NCBI GenBank assembly: GCA_965263045.1
Contig: CBDHGK010000041.1
Coordinates: 3,720,001 to 3,784,000, forward strand
Length of the DNA: 64,000 bases
Direction: 5' to 3'
DNA from: G963664115 sp965263045
Lineage (GTDB): Bacteria; Acidobacteriota; Terriglobia; 20CM-2-55-15
Under the pieces are notes generated by a model that did no database searches, was not told where the DNA came from, and saw nothing but the letters and a program-made list of their open reading frames with translations. Positions 1-9,806 of this stretch are shown in pieces. Made by a program: the position numbers and the translations under genes. Each line of letters opens with the position of its first letter. Position 1 is the stretch's first letter.

Positions 1-1
1 T

Positions 2-52
2 GGAGTCACCGCAGACCAGGAGCTGAAAGATCTCGCCCGCAACCTGCGGTAG
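2..52 (+). CDS. 3' end of an unidentified CDS (truncated by window edge)
   Basis: An open frame enters from the left edge and ends at TAG (50-52). It reads GVTADQELKDLARNLR, a charged, helix-like tail. The product cannot be named from 16 residues, and reality as a gene rests only on the composition of this tail. Confidence 0.3.
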   Translation, partial: GVTADQELKDLARNLR

Positions 53-498
53 TGAACCGCCCTGAGCCGGTGCCCGCCCAGCCGGAACAGATTCTGAACG
101 ACGCCGTGAACATGCAGGAACCGCTCTCCATTCATCCGCATATGCTGCCTGACGCGTGGGGCTGCAAACTCGTTAACGATGGACATTGCACACAGGCAAT
201 TCAGCATTACCTCAGCCGTAAGAACATCACTCACAATGTTTGCTGTACGGAACTGTCGCCGGATCGGTTTCGAGGATTCTGGACGGATCCAGACCAACTC
301 TCGCGGAATGGGCTCTTACTGCCCAACCTCTCCAGTCGGAAGGCGTCGCACCTTGAACATTGCCCCCCGAGCCGGGCAATAGAATCTAGACAGACGAACA
401 AAGAGCCTGCCTACTCGAAGACATTCGGCCACAATTTCTCCTATGGCAGTAGAATAGCCGCATAGGCCGCAGATTAACTTTAGGATGTATACGCAATC
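53..498. other. Intergenic stretch, no gene recognised
   Basis: A GTG-initiated frame runs 52-465, but its translation has no recognisable domain, is rich in Asn/Arg/His/Pro/Cys without pattern and has no convincing ribosome-binding site. I see nothing else here. Confidence 0.4.
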
Positions 499-1128
499 AT
501 GAAGACGAAAGCATTGATCCTCTCATTCGGCTTGTTCGTTGCCGCCGCAGGCTCGGTGATCACGATCGAAGATTGGCAGGAACTGTCAACTGTCGAGAGA
601 ATAGAGTTGGTGATGAGCGCTGATGAGCTAAGTAGTGAACAAAAGAACCTGCTGTTAGCGGTACTTCAGTCCGAACATGATGACGACGCAATGCGAGCAT
701 TTGCAGCGGACGAAGCGCAGTCATCCCGCCGCAGGGCAGACGCGGCAAATAGCGCCTACGAGCGGGAGCGCTGGGAGCAAGCCGCCCGATTCTTCGCAAA
801 CACCGAAGAGCATCTCCGCAGACTGGTAGCGTACGAGAATACTTACGCGGAACTACTCGAAGATTTCGACAACAATGATTCTAGTCCGGAACTCCGAGAG
901 TCGCTGCAAGGGGTAGATTCAGATCGCGGTGAGGAAATTAATGCTACACGGCAACGGCTACACGATGATCTTCTGGAAGCATTCATTGCCGTAGGCCTTG
1001 CCGAGAGATCCAGAGAAGAACAATCGAATGGCACGGTGGCTGAAGCTAACACGCGTGATGGATCAGGACTCAGACCAAACGCTACGGTGGCTGAAGCTAA
1101 CACGGGTGATGGGTCAGATCTCGGCCTA

Positions 1129-2217
1129 TTGAGTATCGCATAATATAGTGACATTCTGTCATGAGTGTCCTATACTTCCTGCATGGGAAATCCAGCAGGA
1201 GTTCGACGCGACTTTGATGCATTAGAGCGGCGACGTATGGAAGCCGCGAGACTGTTAAAGCAGGGCCTGTCGGAAGCGGAGGTGGCCCGCCGAGTCGGTG
1301 CCCACCGGCAGTCGGTGAACCGCTGGTCTCAACAACTCGCTGAATCAGGAAAGCAGGGACTGAAGCAGGCTGGGCGGGCGGGCCGCAAGCCAGGGCTGAG
1401 CCCGGCGGATCTGAAGAAGATCGAGCGGGGACTGAAACGCGGACCCGAAGCGTTGGGGTACGACACGAGTCTGTGGACCGGGTGGCGTGTCGCCCATCTG
1501 ATCGAAGAGGAGTGCGGTGTTAGATATCACCCCGGACACGTCTGGCGGATTCTGCAGCAGATGGGCTGGAGTTGCCAGCGGCCAACGGGTCGGGCGCTGG
1601 AGCGCGATGAAGACGCGATCCTTCGGTGGAAGAAGACAAGCTGGCCCGGGATTAAAAAAAAGCCCGGAAAGAGGGCCGGACGATCGTATTCGTCGACGAA
1701 AGCGGGCTGACGGAACGACCGCATCGGTACCGCACCTGGTCGCCGCGCGGGCAGACTCCGGTCCTGCAGTACCACTTCAACTGGAAGAGTCTGTCGGCAA
1801 TCGCCGGAGTGACCTGGTGGAACTTCTACTTCAGGATGTATCCGGGAGCCATCCGCAGTCCGCAGGTTGTCGAATTCCTGAAGCATCTGATGCGTCACAT
1901 TCCCGACCCTCTGTTGGTGATCTGGGACGGGCTGCCGAGTCATCGGAGCCGCATGGTCCGAGACTTTGTCGCCGAAACTCAGGGCCGACTCGTTCTGGAA
2001 CGTCTGCCGGCGTATGCACCGGAGCTGAATCCAGTCGAATATCTGTGGGGCTACTGGAAGCATCATGAACTGCCGAACTTCTGTCCCAAAGACTTCGGCC
2101 AGCTCAGCGACCATGCACGTCGGGCACTGTGCCGGATGCGGCGCCGGCCGCGACTTGTCACGGCATTCTGGAAGCAGGCCAGCCTCTTCTAGTGTCACTA
2201 TATTATGCGATTCTCAA
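1129..2217 (+). mobile_element. IS630-family insertion sequence, copy 1
   Basis: 1089-bp element flanked by TA (1127-1128 and 2218-2219), the classic IS630/Tc1 target. Its ends are inverted repeats: left TTGAGTATCGCATAATATAG, right (reverse complement) TTGAGAATCGCATAATATAG, matching for about 25 bp apart from one base. It carries one transposase gene in two frames. A second copy lies at 12525-14853 in the opposite orientation, and the one base difference I noticed in the coding part is synonymous, so spread was recent. Confidence 0.95.
1183..2192 (+). CDS. IS630 family transposase, made by -1 frameshift
   Basis: DDE transposase cutting and joining at TA. Frame 1 (1183-1710) holds an N-terminal Psq/homeo-like helix-turn-helix (EAEVARRVGAHRQSVNRWSQ). 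Frame 2 continues as FVDESGLTERP, then VIWDGLPSHRS and ELNPVEYLWGYWK, giving the catalytic D, D and E. The frames meet at a run of eight A (about 1652-1659), where a -1 slip joins them into about 336 aa, the normal size for the family. The same arrangement is preserved in copy 2, which argues for programmed frameshifting rather than decay. I chose ATG 1183 because the upstream in-frame codons overlap the terminal region. Confidence 0.9.
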
Positions 2218-2363
2218 TAATTGGTATCGTTTCAATCATTGTCGGATTGTTAGTTAGCGTGCTTACAGCCATCAGTCTATTTCTTGATTCACGCAAGACT
2301 AGATTGGAAATCGAAATGGTGCGGGGTAAATTAGCGGCCAGCGACAATTTCCGGAAGGATTAG

Positions 2364-2984
2364 GTGTTGTTCTGCGCGGTAACGGCTCCATTGGCTGTTC
2401 TGGGATGCGTTGCGCAGTGCCACGCGGAAGTCACGCTTCACCGGCGGACGCCAGCAACCAACGCGCCGGAATGGCGGGGTGGGTCAGTCGCCCCCTGGAC
2501 CCGGTGCTGTCCATCGAGCCGAAATTGTCTCGCCGCTATTGATCGATGTAATTACGGGCGCGAGAAAATCGCCGATTGCCGTTGACCCTTCGGGAAACGG
2601 CGCAGGAACGTCAATCTCAGACTTACTCAAGAGTGCCACGCACCGTTTCGCGATTTCTTCCATCTCTGGCAATTCCACCGCGAGCTGCTCGAAGTCCACG
2701 ATAAACGTCTACGCTGTGCCCGATTTGCAGGTAATGACGCCATGGCTTATTGAGAACTTTCCAGACATTTTCAGCGACGCGATGAAGGCCGGTCCAGTTC
2801 ATCGCGCCGCCATTGACACCAAGTTTACAACCGATCCTGACAGCTTTCAGAATAAGCAAGATTACGAAATTCGTTCGGCGCAGCTTCAAGCCCCCGGAGT
2901 ATAGGAGAAATAAGAGCCCTCGGCCCGAAATTGATCGGGGAAACAGGGCCGACTCTGAGGCCCAGCCTGCGCAAATACGCTGCG
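2364..2984. other. No recognisable gene
   Basis: Overlapping frames exist on both strands (for example plus 2410-2904 and minus 2484-2699), but none shows a known domain, a good start site or clearly better codon structure than the other. This is probably a degraded junk segment between the IS630-split gene and the IS91 relic. Confidence 0.4.
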
Positions 2985-3416
2985 ATCCAAACACGGCGCG
3001 GGCCAGAATCTGAAGGACATCCCGGACCAGAGACTTGTCGTAGGCCAGCCGGTAGCGCAGGGCGAATGGCACCGACAGGACCCACCGCCGGACCGGAACT
3101 TCGGGAAAGACACGATCCACCGATGGGCGGCCGTGTCAGCCATCCGCCGGCCTGTACAGGACGGGCCGAAGCCGCGGCCTTTTCACGAGAATGGAAGCAG
3201 TCGGTCCGCTCCGCACCCATTGCAATGCACCCGCAACAAACCATGCGCCAACACCCCGCATTCCAGGAAGCTTCGGCACTCCCGCTCGACAAATCCGGGC
3301 ACGGGCCGATCCCGTTCGGCCTGACGCGACAGAAATGTCTCGAGATGGTCCGCGATTACGCAATAGAGGAGAGTCTGTTCCGGACGACGTGGCTGGCAGG
3401 CAGCGGCAAGGCCCAT
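2985..3416 (-). pseudogene. IS91-family transposase relic (N-terminal part)
   Basis: Read on the minus strand, fragments match the IS91-type Y1 transposase N-terminus. They are DHLETFLSRQAERDRPVPGF and CGVLAHGLLRVHCNGCGADR (about 3190-3370), then after a TGA and one shift GRRMADTAAH, then in another frame FPEVPVRRWVLSVPFALRYR and LAYDKSLVRDVL (about 2990-3120). A stop replaces an expected Cys, another zinc-ligand Cys is Gly (GFGPSC), and there is at least one frameshift. The match ends near 2985 and the catalytic tyrosine region is absent. It is therefore a dead 5' fragment. Confidence 0.75.
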
Positions 3417-3654
3417 GCCCCATGCGGGGAGGCATGTGACCGGCCACTATGGACAAAGCCATTCGACAAGGGTTCCGCCAGCGGTCGGTTTGGATGACTC
3501 CGAGATAGTCGAGACAAGTCCAACCGTTATTGATCCTGTTTTTCGCGACATTACGATCGCCCAGCTTGGCCTGCTTTTCCTCACGCGCAAAAGCCGGATA
3601 CACGACACGTTCTTCGCGCTACTGAAAAGATTAGGCAAACCGCGGCGAATGAGC

Positions 3655-5040
3655 GAGTTATTGTCAAAAGTGGTGTTTAGGCGACTGAATCAAGCGGCGG
3701 CCTGATCGACGTTTGTCACCTCGATACCATCGTTGAATTTCACTCCAGTAATCACCTTGGCCAGATCATCGAATCCTCGTAATCGTCGCCAGTTCTTCTG
3801 AGCGCACTGTCCCAGTTTGAACATCATGTGCAGCATGCCGTCGCGCGTCAGGCACCCCCTGGATCGCTTGGTCCGGTGGCGGATGGTCGCGAAGGTCGAC
3901 TCAATGGGATTGGTCGTTCTGAGGCTCTGCCAGTGCTTGGCCGGGAAGTCGTAAAAGGCCAGCAGTGCTTCGCTGTCTTTCTGGAGGCAGAGAGTGGCTT
4001 TCGGATATTTCGGTTCATAGGTTTCAATGAACAGGTCGAATGCCTTCTCGGCGTCTGCCTTTGTCTCGGCCTTCCAGATCGCGTGCAAGGCCTCTTTCGC
4101 TTTCGCCTGAGCCGACTTGGGTAGGCAGTTCAACACGTTCATGGTCTTGTGCATCCAGCAGCGTTGTTGGCGTGTCCCGGGATAGATTTCCTCCAGTGCG
4201 GCCCAGAACCCCATCGCACCGTCACCGATGGCCAACTCCGGGATATTCATCCCACGGGACTTCAGCTTCAACAAGACCTCGCGCCAACTCTGTGTCGATT
4301 CCCGGACACCGTCTTCGATCGCCAGAAAACGCTTCTCTCCGCGTTCATTCACGCCGATCACGACCAATGCACACAACTTGGTTTGTTCCGCACGAAGTCC
4401 GCTGTAAATGCCGTCGGCCCAGACATACACCCAGCGGTTTGCATCCAGCCGCTCCTCGCAGCTTTGGCGGTACTCCTCGCCCCAGACCTGCTTCAGGCGC
4501 GATACCGTGCTCGCCGACAGACCTTGCGCCTGGGGACCGACAAGAACTTTTAGGGCTTCACCCATTTCGCCGCTCGAGACGCCTTTCAAATACAACCACG
4601 GCACCGCGGCTTCCAGCGACTTCGTCTTTCGAATGTACGGAGGTACCAGCGCCGATCGGAACGTCACCGCTTCGCCGGTCTTGGCACGGACCTTCGGGAT
4701 TTGCACCGTTACCGGTCCCAAACCGGTCTGCAGTTCGCGTTCAGGCAGATAGCCATTGCGCACCACCCCGGCGTTCCCCTTCTCGGTGCGCCGATCGTTG
4801 TGCTGGGATAGCAGTTCTGACAATTCGGCTTCGACTGCGCGTTGGATCAGCTCTTGAGCTCCGGCTCGTAGCAAATCGGTCACCGCGTCTGCGATCGCTT
4901 CTCGATCTTCCCGTTCAATAACGATACTCTTACTCATAGTGGCGTATCTCCTTTGGTTGCTTTGAAGTCTCGTAAACAACAAATCAACCAGATACGCCGC
5001 TTTTCTTCAATCCCTCAAACACCAGATTCGGTTATAACTC
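3655..5040 (-). mobile_element. IS256-family insertion sequence (first copy)
   Basis: 1386-bp element. Its imperfect inverted ends begin GAGTTAT and share TGGTGTTT (left 3655-3680, right reverse complement 5015-5040). It is flanked by a perfect 9-bp target duplication, CGAATGAGC, at 3646-3654 and 5041-5049, which fixes both boundaries and indicates fairly recent insertion. Confidence 0.93.
3690..4937 (-). CDS. IS256 (Mutator-type) transposase
   Basis: 415-aa DDE transposase. It starts at MSKSIVIEREDREAIADAV (ATG 4937, just inside the element). Family landmarks visible are LGPVTVQIPKVRAKTG near the N-terminus, VWADGIYSGLR (first D), LAIGDGAMGFWAALEEIYPG (second D), QQRCWMHKTMNVLNCLPK, and TTNPIESTFATIRHRT (catalytic E). 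The length is normal and there is no internal stop, so the gene looks active. It is distinct in sequence from the IS256-type transposase at 48353-49645. Confidence 0.95.
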   Translation of the reverse strand: MSKSIVIEREDREAIADAVTDLLRAGAQELIQRAVEAELSELLSQHNDRRTEKGNAGVVRNGYLPERELQTGLGPVTVQIPKVRAKTGEAVTFRSALVPPYIRKTKSLEAAVPWLYLKGVSSGEMGEALKVLVGPQAQGLSASTVSRLKQVWGEEYRQSCEERLDANRWVYVWADGIYSGLRAEQTKLCALVVIGVNERGEKRFLAIEDGVRESTQSWREVLLKLKSRGMNIPELAIGDGAMGFWAALEEIYPGTRQQRCWMHKTMNVLNCLPKSAQAKAKEALHAIWKAETKADAEKAFDLFIETYEPKYPKATLCLQKDSEALLAFYDFPAKHWQSLRTTNPIESTFATIRHRTKRSRGCLTRDGMLHMMFKLGQCAQKNWRRLRGFDDLAKVITGVKFNDGIEVTNVDQAAA

Positions 5041-5049
5041 CGAATGAGC

Positions 5050-5487
5050 TGAGCGGCATCAACAAAAAAGAGTTTCGGGATTCCTAATCAATCGAAGAAG
5101 CAGCGTCCGAGCCCGTAGCGGAAGGGGGAACCTTGTGGACCGAACCGGGAGCGCAAATAAAATTGACGGCAGCTTTGGGGGCAACATGCGAACGTGCATT
5201 CTGTCATAGCGCATAGAATGAGTTACATGTGTCATGTATTCGATTCCCGCCGCCTCCATCATCGGAACCCCATGATTATCAGAACATGACCGTGGGGTTT
5301 TGTCTGGTGTCTATCAGCGACCTCTAGATTTGAATATTCTACCCATCCAGCTCTGTTTCCCCTGACTTCATCCTCAGGCCAGTTGAACGCACAGTCTGCG
5401 AGCGGTAACCGGCCCCACCTTCGTCTTGAGGTGCATGATGAAGCGAGGTCTGGGGGACTTGGCTGAATCCGGCCCGAAGTCAACCGG
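5050..5487. other. Intergenic, no gene recognised
   Basis: Short frames only, none with a domain or ribosome-binding site. This is the downstream region of the minus-strand gene ending at 5488. Confidence 0.4.
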
Positions 5488-6444
5488 CTATTCCTCCTGA
5501 GCCCGGGCGGCGGCGGCATCCCTCCGGGCCACCAGCCAGATCACGCCGCCGGGCAGCCCGACGGCCATCAGGCAGAGGCCGAAGCAAACCGAGATGGCCA
5601 CGCTCTGCTCGGCGCCCACTCCGAGGAGCCCGAGCGCGACCACCATCGCCCCTTCCCTCACGCCCCAACCGGCGAATGATATGGGTAACATGGTGACCAG
5701 GATCACGGGCGGCACGACCACCATCAGATCGATGAGGTTGGAATCGAAACCGAATCCGTACCCGATCGCGAACATGCCGAACACATTGAGCACCTGCAGC
5801 AACACCGACAATCCCAGCAGGTAGAAGACCTCGACGGGTTTGTTGACGATGGTGAGGGCGGCGCGGGAGAGGTCGGAGGCCCAGCTTACGATACGCCAGC
5901 GCTGAAGAACGCGCGGCAGGCGGTGCACCATCAGGAACACGGCTATGCCGATGCCACCCAGCGAAACCGCAGCCAGCACGCTGATCAGCATGGCGCGTTC
6001 TGTGGAGATACCAACGAGGCGGGGCAATCCCATCGCGATCATTGCGATCAGGGCGGCGAAGCCGAAAATCCTGTCGAAGAACACTGCCTGGAAGGCGCCC
6101 GCCACCGGCACCCGCGCCCTCGACAGGCGCCAGACCCGCATGGCATCGCCGCTGATGAACGACACGAAGGTGGTGCCGAAAAACAGGCCCACAAACACCG
6201 CATCGACAGCGGTGACGATACTCACCGGTGTCTCGGCCACGGTCAGTAATCGACGCAGACGCAGTCCTGCGAAGAATTGCTGCAATGCCAGGAGACCAAC
6301 GGCGGCGGCGACAAACCCGAGGTTCAACGATCGGAGCAGGTCGAGGGCACTCCGGGTGTCGATCTGACCGAAGGCGTACGCCAGAAGCGCCAGTGAGATG
6401 CCGACCTTGACGACAACGGCCAGGACGACGCGCAGCCGCTTCAT
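5488..6444 (-). CDS. LPG_synthase_TM / UPF0104 family integral membrane protein
   Basis: 318-aa polytopic protein of the family related to the flippase half of lysylphosphatidylglycerol synthase. Eight or so hydrophobic segments are visible, starting with VVLAVVVKVGISLALLAYAF. Typical features include the polar FFAGLRLRRLL segment after TM2, the FLMVHRLPRVLQRW loop, and ISFAGWGVREGAMV, the conserved GxGxREg-type motif of the family. Start ATG 6444 overlaps the stop of the upstream gene by 4 nt (ATGA), so the two are co-transcribed and translationally coupled. It probably acts in lipid or lipid-linked glycan movement across the inner membrane; the substrate is unknown. Confidence 0.85.
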   Translation of the reverse strand: MKRLRVVLAVVVKVGISLALLAYAFGQIDTRSALDLLRSLNLGFVAAAVGLLALQQFFAGLRLRRLLTVAETPVSIVTAVDAVFVGLFFGTTFVSFISGDAMRVWRLSRARVPVAGAFQAVFFDRIFGFAALIAMIAMGLPRLVGISTERAMLISVLAAVSLGGIGIAVFLMVHRLPRVLQRWRIVSWASDLSRAALTIVNKPVEVFYLLGLSVLLQVLNVFGMFAIGYGFGFDSNLIDLMVVVPPVILVTMLPISFAGWGVREGAMVVALGLLGVGAEQSVAISVCFGLCLMAVGLPGGVIWLVARRDAAAARAQEE

Positions 6445-7685
6445 GCGGGCCCACGTCCACACGACAGCAGGCGCCCAAGCATCACCAGCCAGACTCCGAG
6501 CTGCACGATCACGTACACACCTTCCCAGGGCGGTGGCAGGAGAAACAATCCGCCTGGCGCCAGGCTGAAAACAACTGCAGCTGCGAACAACCAGACCGTT
6601 GGTGTCGGGCCCCTTTGACCTTCAGTTCTAATGATGGCTATCAGCGCAATCAGTGGCAGCAGTATGAGAATGTCGTCGTACCATCGGTGATACGCCCACA
6701 ACCGCGCCACGATGGCTGAGACGCCGAGTAGGAGCCAGACATCGTCTCGGCGGTGCCGGTACACCCAGGCACCCAGTGCGGCCAGGAACAGCAGGGACGC
6801 GACAAACGTCCACCGTGGCACGCCGGCAAGGGTCAGCAGGTACTGCAGCGCGTTATTCGACAGCTGGGTCGGCCACCGCCTCCCCTCTTCTTCCGGAATG
6901 TCGACGAAGCCCTGCGAGCTGAACTGAGCCGAGCTCGTCCCGTAGCTCAACCAGTCAAGGTGCTGAATGATTGGGCCTCCCGGGTTGAATGGGGAGGCCG
7001 CCAACGCCAACAGAACGTAGCCCCCTGTGATCAGCACCGCCGGTCGCAATCGCCCTATTGCGAAAGCTACAATCCAGAAGAATGGCGCGCTGACGGTTGG
7101 CTTCACGAGGCTGGCCAGCACCAGCAGGCTGGCACCGATGTCCAGCGGCCAGCTCGGTGGACCGCGTCTCAAGGCCAGGACGCCAGCCACCAGCATGGGC
7201 AGGACGAGCAGGGTGAGCTGACCGTTGCCGACAGTCGCTCCGGTGGCATACATCGAGAGCGGCAGCATGGCGACGAAGATACGTGTCCAGCGATCTTCCG
7301 CGCCGCTTTCCCGCACCGCCAGTGCCACCAGCCAGCACATGGCCGCCAGCGACGCAATCGCCCACAGCTTGACGGTCCACTGCTCCGGCAGCCAGCCCAA
7401 CAGCGGCCACAGTATCAGATAGCTGGCCGGCGGATACACCAGGCGGCGGACATCCTGTCCTGAGAACCAGAGACGAACGCTTTCGTAACGTTCGAGGACG
7501 TCGAAAGCACCGGGACTCACGGGTCGACCCGCAAGTTCGGCGGGTTGCCAGATCAGGCGCCAGAACTGGTAACCCAGCCACAGCACCGCCAACATCGCCA
7601 TCCCCACGACCGCCGCGATGAGGATTGGATTTCGCCAACGGTCCCATCGCTGATCGACGCGAGGCAGTTGCTCTCCCGCCGTCAC
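6441..7685 (-). CDS. GT87 / DUF2029-type membrane glycosyltransferase-like protein
   Basis: 414 aa from a GTG start (7685). It is polytopic, with about ten hydrophobic helices. The periplasmic-loop sequence VRRLVYPPASYLILWPLLGW, the NGQ motif in ATGATVGNGQLTLLVLPMLV and LVKPTVSAPFF are typical of DUF2029/GT87 mannosyltransferase-like proteins that use polyprenyl-phosphate sugars. ATGA coupling to the LPG_synthase_TM gene suggests a common role in building a surface glycolipid or glycan. The donor and acceptor cannot be deduced. Confidence 0.75.
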   Translation of the reverse strand: MTAGEQLPRVDQRWDRWRNPILIAAVVGMAMLAVLWLGYQFWRLIWQPAELAGRPVSPGAFDVLERYESVRLWFSGQDVRRLVYPPASYLILWPLLGWLPEQWTVKLWAIASLAAMCWLVALAVRESGAEDRWTRIFVAMLPLSMYATGATVGNGQLTLLVLPMLVAGVLALRRGPPSWPLDIGASLLVLASLVKPTVSAPFFWIVAFAIGRLRPAVLITGGYVLLALAASPFNPGGPIIQHLDWLSYGTSSAQFSSQGFVDIPEEEGRRWPTQLSNNALQYLLTLAGVPRWTFVASLLFLAALGAWVYRHRRDDVWLLLGVSAIVARLWAYHRWYDDILILLPLIALIAIIRTEGQRGPTPTVWLFAAAVVFSLAPGGLFLLPPPWEGVYVIVQLGVWLVMLGRLLSCGRGPA

Positions 7686-8025
7686 GAGCCCTTCGTCGCT
7701 CCTGTCATATGTCTAACCGACACTTCCCATTTGGCTCCCGGCCCGCACCATCAGCGGGCCATTTTACTCCAATTCCCCACGAACGAGAACGCGGCCCTGG
7801 TCCCGACGCCCGCCCCGCGATTGTGGAAACCGCCCATTAGCCTTCGAAAGGCGCGAGTTTGCCCTGTTGGCCGGGCTGCGGGAGTGGAAGCCGGGTCACA
7901 GCGACCCGACGACCTTCGGCGGCGGCACGTTCTTGAGACCGGTGACCGAGGGCCCAAACGGGGTCACGATCCCGGGGGCCAACAGCGGACCGATCTTGAT
8001 GAGATTGGGCTCGTTGGTCGCCCGC
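7686..8025. other. Intergenic between two minus-strand genes, nothing recognised
   Basis: 340 bp containing a short palindrome (cggcccgcaccatcagcgggcc, about 7739-7760) that could act as a terminator for the SGNH gene or as leader structure of the GT87 gene. No coding signal is convincing. Confidence 0.35.
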
Positions 8026-9264
8026 TCATCGAAACCCTGCGTTTTCTCCTGATGGCCCAGACAACCTCAAAAGCTCAGGGTGGTGATCCCGCAGCCAGTC
8101 CGCAATCGCGGCCGCGATCCGACGATGGCCTTCGGCATTGATGTGCCCGTCGTATTCAAAGTGGATCTTAGAGGGCGTTCCGGCGTCGATCGCCCCGAAA
8201 TCGATGAAATCCAGATTGAGTCGTTCCATCCGGCGCGAGAGCTTGACGAATGGCTTATCGGCTTTTTCAGGTAGGCGGAGGAACAGAATCGGCACGCCCG
8301 CCCGGCGGGAGTCATCCGCGATCTGTTCGAGGATGGCAATATTCAGCGGCCACCACCTTCCCAACGGCGGGATTCTGTCCGCCAGTGTCGCGGCCATGCG
8401 GTACAACCACAACCGCGACTGGAGAAACCCGGTAAGAGCATTAGGGCCGTCTGCTGCGGTCTCGGGTCGGAGTTGTCCCCCGTCAACTGTGAATGTCGGT
8501 TTGTTGAGCCCTTCATCCCGGCGGTAGGCGGTCAGGCTACGGTCGAAGTCATCGTCAATGAATCCGACCACTACGAGTGCGGGTTCGGCAGGCAATATCT
8601 GATGCCGCACACTCATCCACATTTGATCAATGCCAAAGCCGGGTTGTGCGTAATTGTGTACCTGGCCTGCGGCAAGCTCCATTTCCAACAGTTTGCCGAA
8701 GGTTTCGGAGTCGTCCACTCCGAAGCCGAAAGTGAAGGAATCCCCTGCCAGTCCGATCAGAGGCTTGACCGGTTCATCGAAGTCCCATTCGCTGCGATAT
8801 CCTTGCCGATTTGCCCGGTAGTCGTTCAGATGGTTGTCGATCCTCCACTGGAACTCGATACCGCTGTGCATGCGCCAACCCGTGTCCGGATCCGGAGAGA
8901 AATTCTGACTCGTTCGGTTCTCGAACTGACCCACATACGCCCGGGTGATGCGTCCCTCGATGTTCAGGAGTCGCAGAGCGGCTTCGCACAACCCGATGGA
9001 CACCCCGACGGACAGCATCAGAAGTAGCCAAATTCCGGGGGACGGAGGTTGAAGTCGGGGTGCCCGGACAATGAGCCAGCCGCCAAGCACCAATAGCGTT
9101 AGTTGTACCGCGAAAATGGCGGCCAACGTAACGGCCGATCCCACAGATGAGCCAATGGAGACAACCACCTCTTCCATTGTCCACGGGTTGGATAACAACC
9201 CGAGAAGTACAACCAGCGCACCGCCAATACGGGCCCCCGCCCGTGTTCGTTGAGATGTTGCCAT
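8026..9264 (-). CDS. Membrane-anchored SGNH/GDSL-type hydrolase
   Basis: 412 aa, start ATG 9264 (MATSQRTRAGARIGGALVVL). Three N-terminal hydrophobic helices (residues about 15-100) are followed by a periplasmic esterase-like domain. Block I is LIGLAGDSFTFGFGVDDSET, in which GDS carries the predicted nucleophile. An Asn-containing block is VHNYAQPGFGIDQMW. The C-terminal block is FEYDGHINAEGHRRIAAAIA, with the D-x-H dyad. Such proteins often remove or transfer acyl groups on exopolysaccharide or cell-wall glycans. That agrees with the adjacent glycan-type membrane genes on the same strand, but the substrate is inferred only. Confidence 0.8.
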   Translation of the reverse strand: MATSQRTRAGARIGGALVVLLGLLSNPWTMEEVVVSIGSSVGSAVTLAAIFAVQLTLLVLGGWLIVRAPRLQPPSPGIWLLLMLSVGVSIGLCEAALRLLNIEGRITRAYVGQFENRTSQNFSPDPDTGWRMHSGIEFQWRIDNHLNDYRANRQGYRSEWDFDEPVKPLIGLAGDSFTFGFGVDDSETFGKLLEMELAAGQVHNYAQPGFGIDQMWMSVRHQILPAEPALVVVGFIDDDFDRSLTAYRRDEGLNKPTFTVDGGQLRPETAADGPNALTGFLQSRLWLYRMAATLADRIPPLGRWWPLNIAILEQIADDSRRAGVPILFLRLPEKADKPFVKLSRRMERLNLDFIDFGAIDAGTPSKIHFEYDGHINAEGHRRIAAAIADWLRDHHPELLRLSGPSGENAGFR

Positions 9265-9749
9265 AGATCGAATTATCGCATCCCCAGATACCGATCGTAC
9301 CTCAGGGGCAGCCACATTCCGATCAAAAGGATGGCCGGGCATGAACCGGGCAACGCTGGCGGGTTCGGGTTCACCACAATCGGCTTCAGGACGTTGCGGC
9401 AGCCGAATCTCATCGAACCGCCTTATCCCGAATTAATGTCGGATGCCCCCGGGCCCGATAGTCGATGACAGAATTAGGAATTTGCCGGATTGCGCCTGTA
9501 CCCGGGGCAGGCCGCAGAGAAGACGTGCGAACGAGGGTCGCGGTAATCGTGCCTTCGTCGGAATTCCTTACGTCCCTATCGAAACGACGCAAGCCGTTAC
9601 CTGGGCTGAACTTAACGGAATTCTCCCGCTGCACCTGTCGTGTTTCCTTACGAATCCCGTTCGATTACACTCGGACGCGTTTCCGGGCTCCGAACCAATA
9701 AACCTCATTGTATCTAGGGTTTATTCGGATGAGCAGTTCACGAGCCCGA
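9265..9749. other. Intergenic, no gene recognised
   Basis: Lies upstream of the minus-strand SGNH gene and of a plus-strand sigma-54-like promoter, so it probably carries regulatory sequence for both. I did not find a clear repeated operator. Confidence 0.35.
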
Positions 9750-9766
9750 TTGGTACGGCACCTGCT
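9750..9766 (+). promoter_or_regulatory. Candidate sigma-54 promoter for the 30-aa peptide gene
   Basis: TTGGTACGGCACCTGCT has the invariant GG (9752-9753) and GC (9764-9765) separated by exactly 10 bp and agrees well with YTGGCACG-N4-TTGCW. Transcription would begin near 9777, giving a leader of about 95 nt before the start codon at 9873. Confidence 0.55.
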
Positions 9767-9806
9767 TAACGGTTTTATATCAGACTGAACCCCATCAACC
9801 CGGTTC

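Larger units (their letters stand above)
499..2363 (+). pseudogene. Membrane-anchored protein gene split by IS630 insertion
   Basis: Unrecognised family. The first part (499-1128) encodes an N-terminal hydrophobic segment (MKTKALILSFGLFVAAAG), an acidic, probably coiled central region, and a 17-residue tandem repeat containing TVAEANT (two units, 51 bp apart, around 1033 and 1084). The frame is interrupted at codon 210 by an IS630 element. Removing 1129-2219 (the element plus one TA copy) restores the frame exactly. The 3' part (2220-2363) adds 47 residues with a clear transmembrane helix, GIVSIIVGLLVSVLTAISLF, followed by a basic/acidic cytoplasmic tail and TAG. The intact protein would be 257 aa, with hydrophobic segments at both ends. 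As it stands, translation stops in the IS left end (about 1143) and the product loses its C-terminal membrane anchor. Confidence 0.85.

Noticed and set aside
52..465. 137-codon GTG frame after the left-edge CDS
   Set aside because: No domain, no ribosome-binding site and no coherent composition; treated as intergenic.
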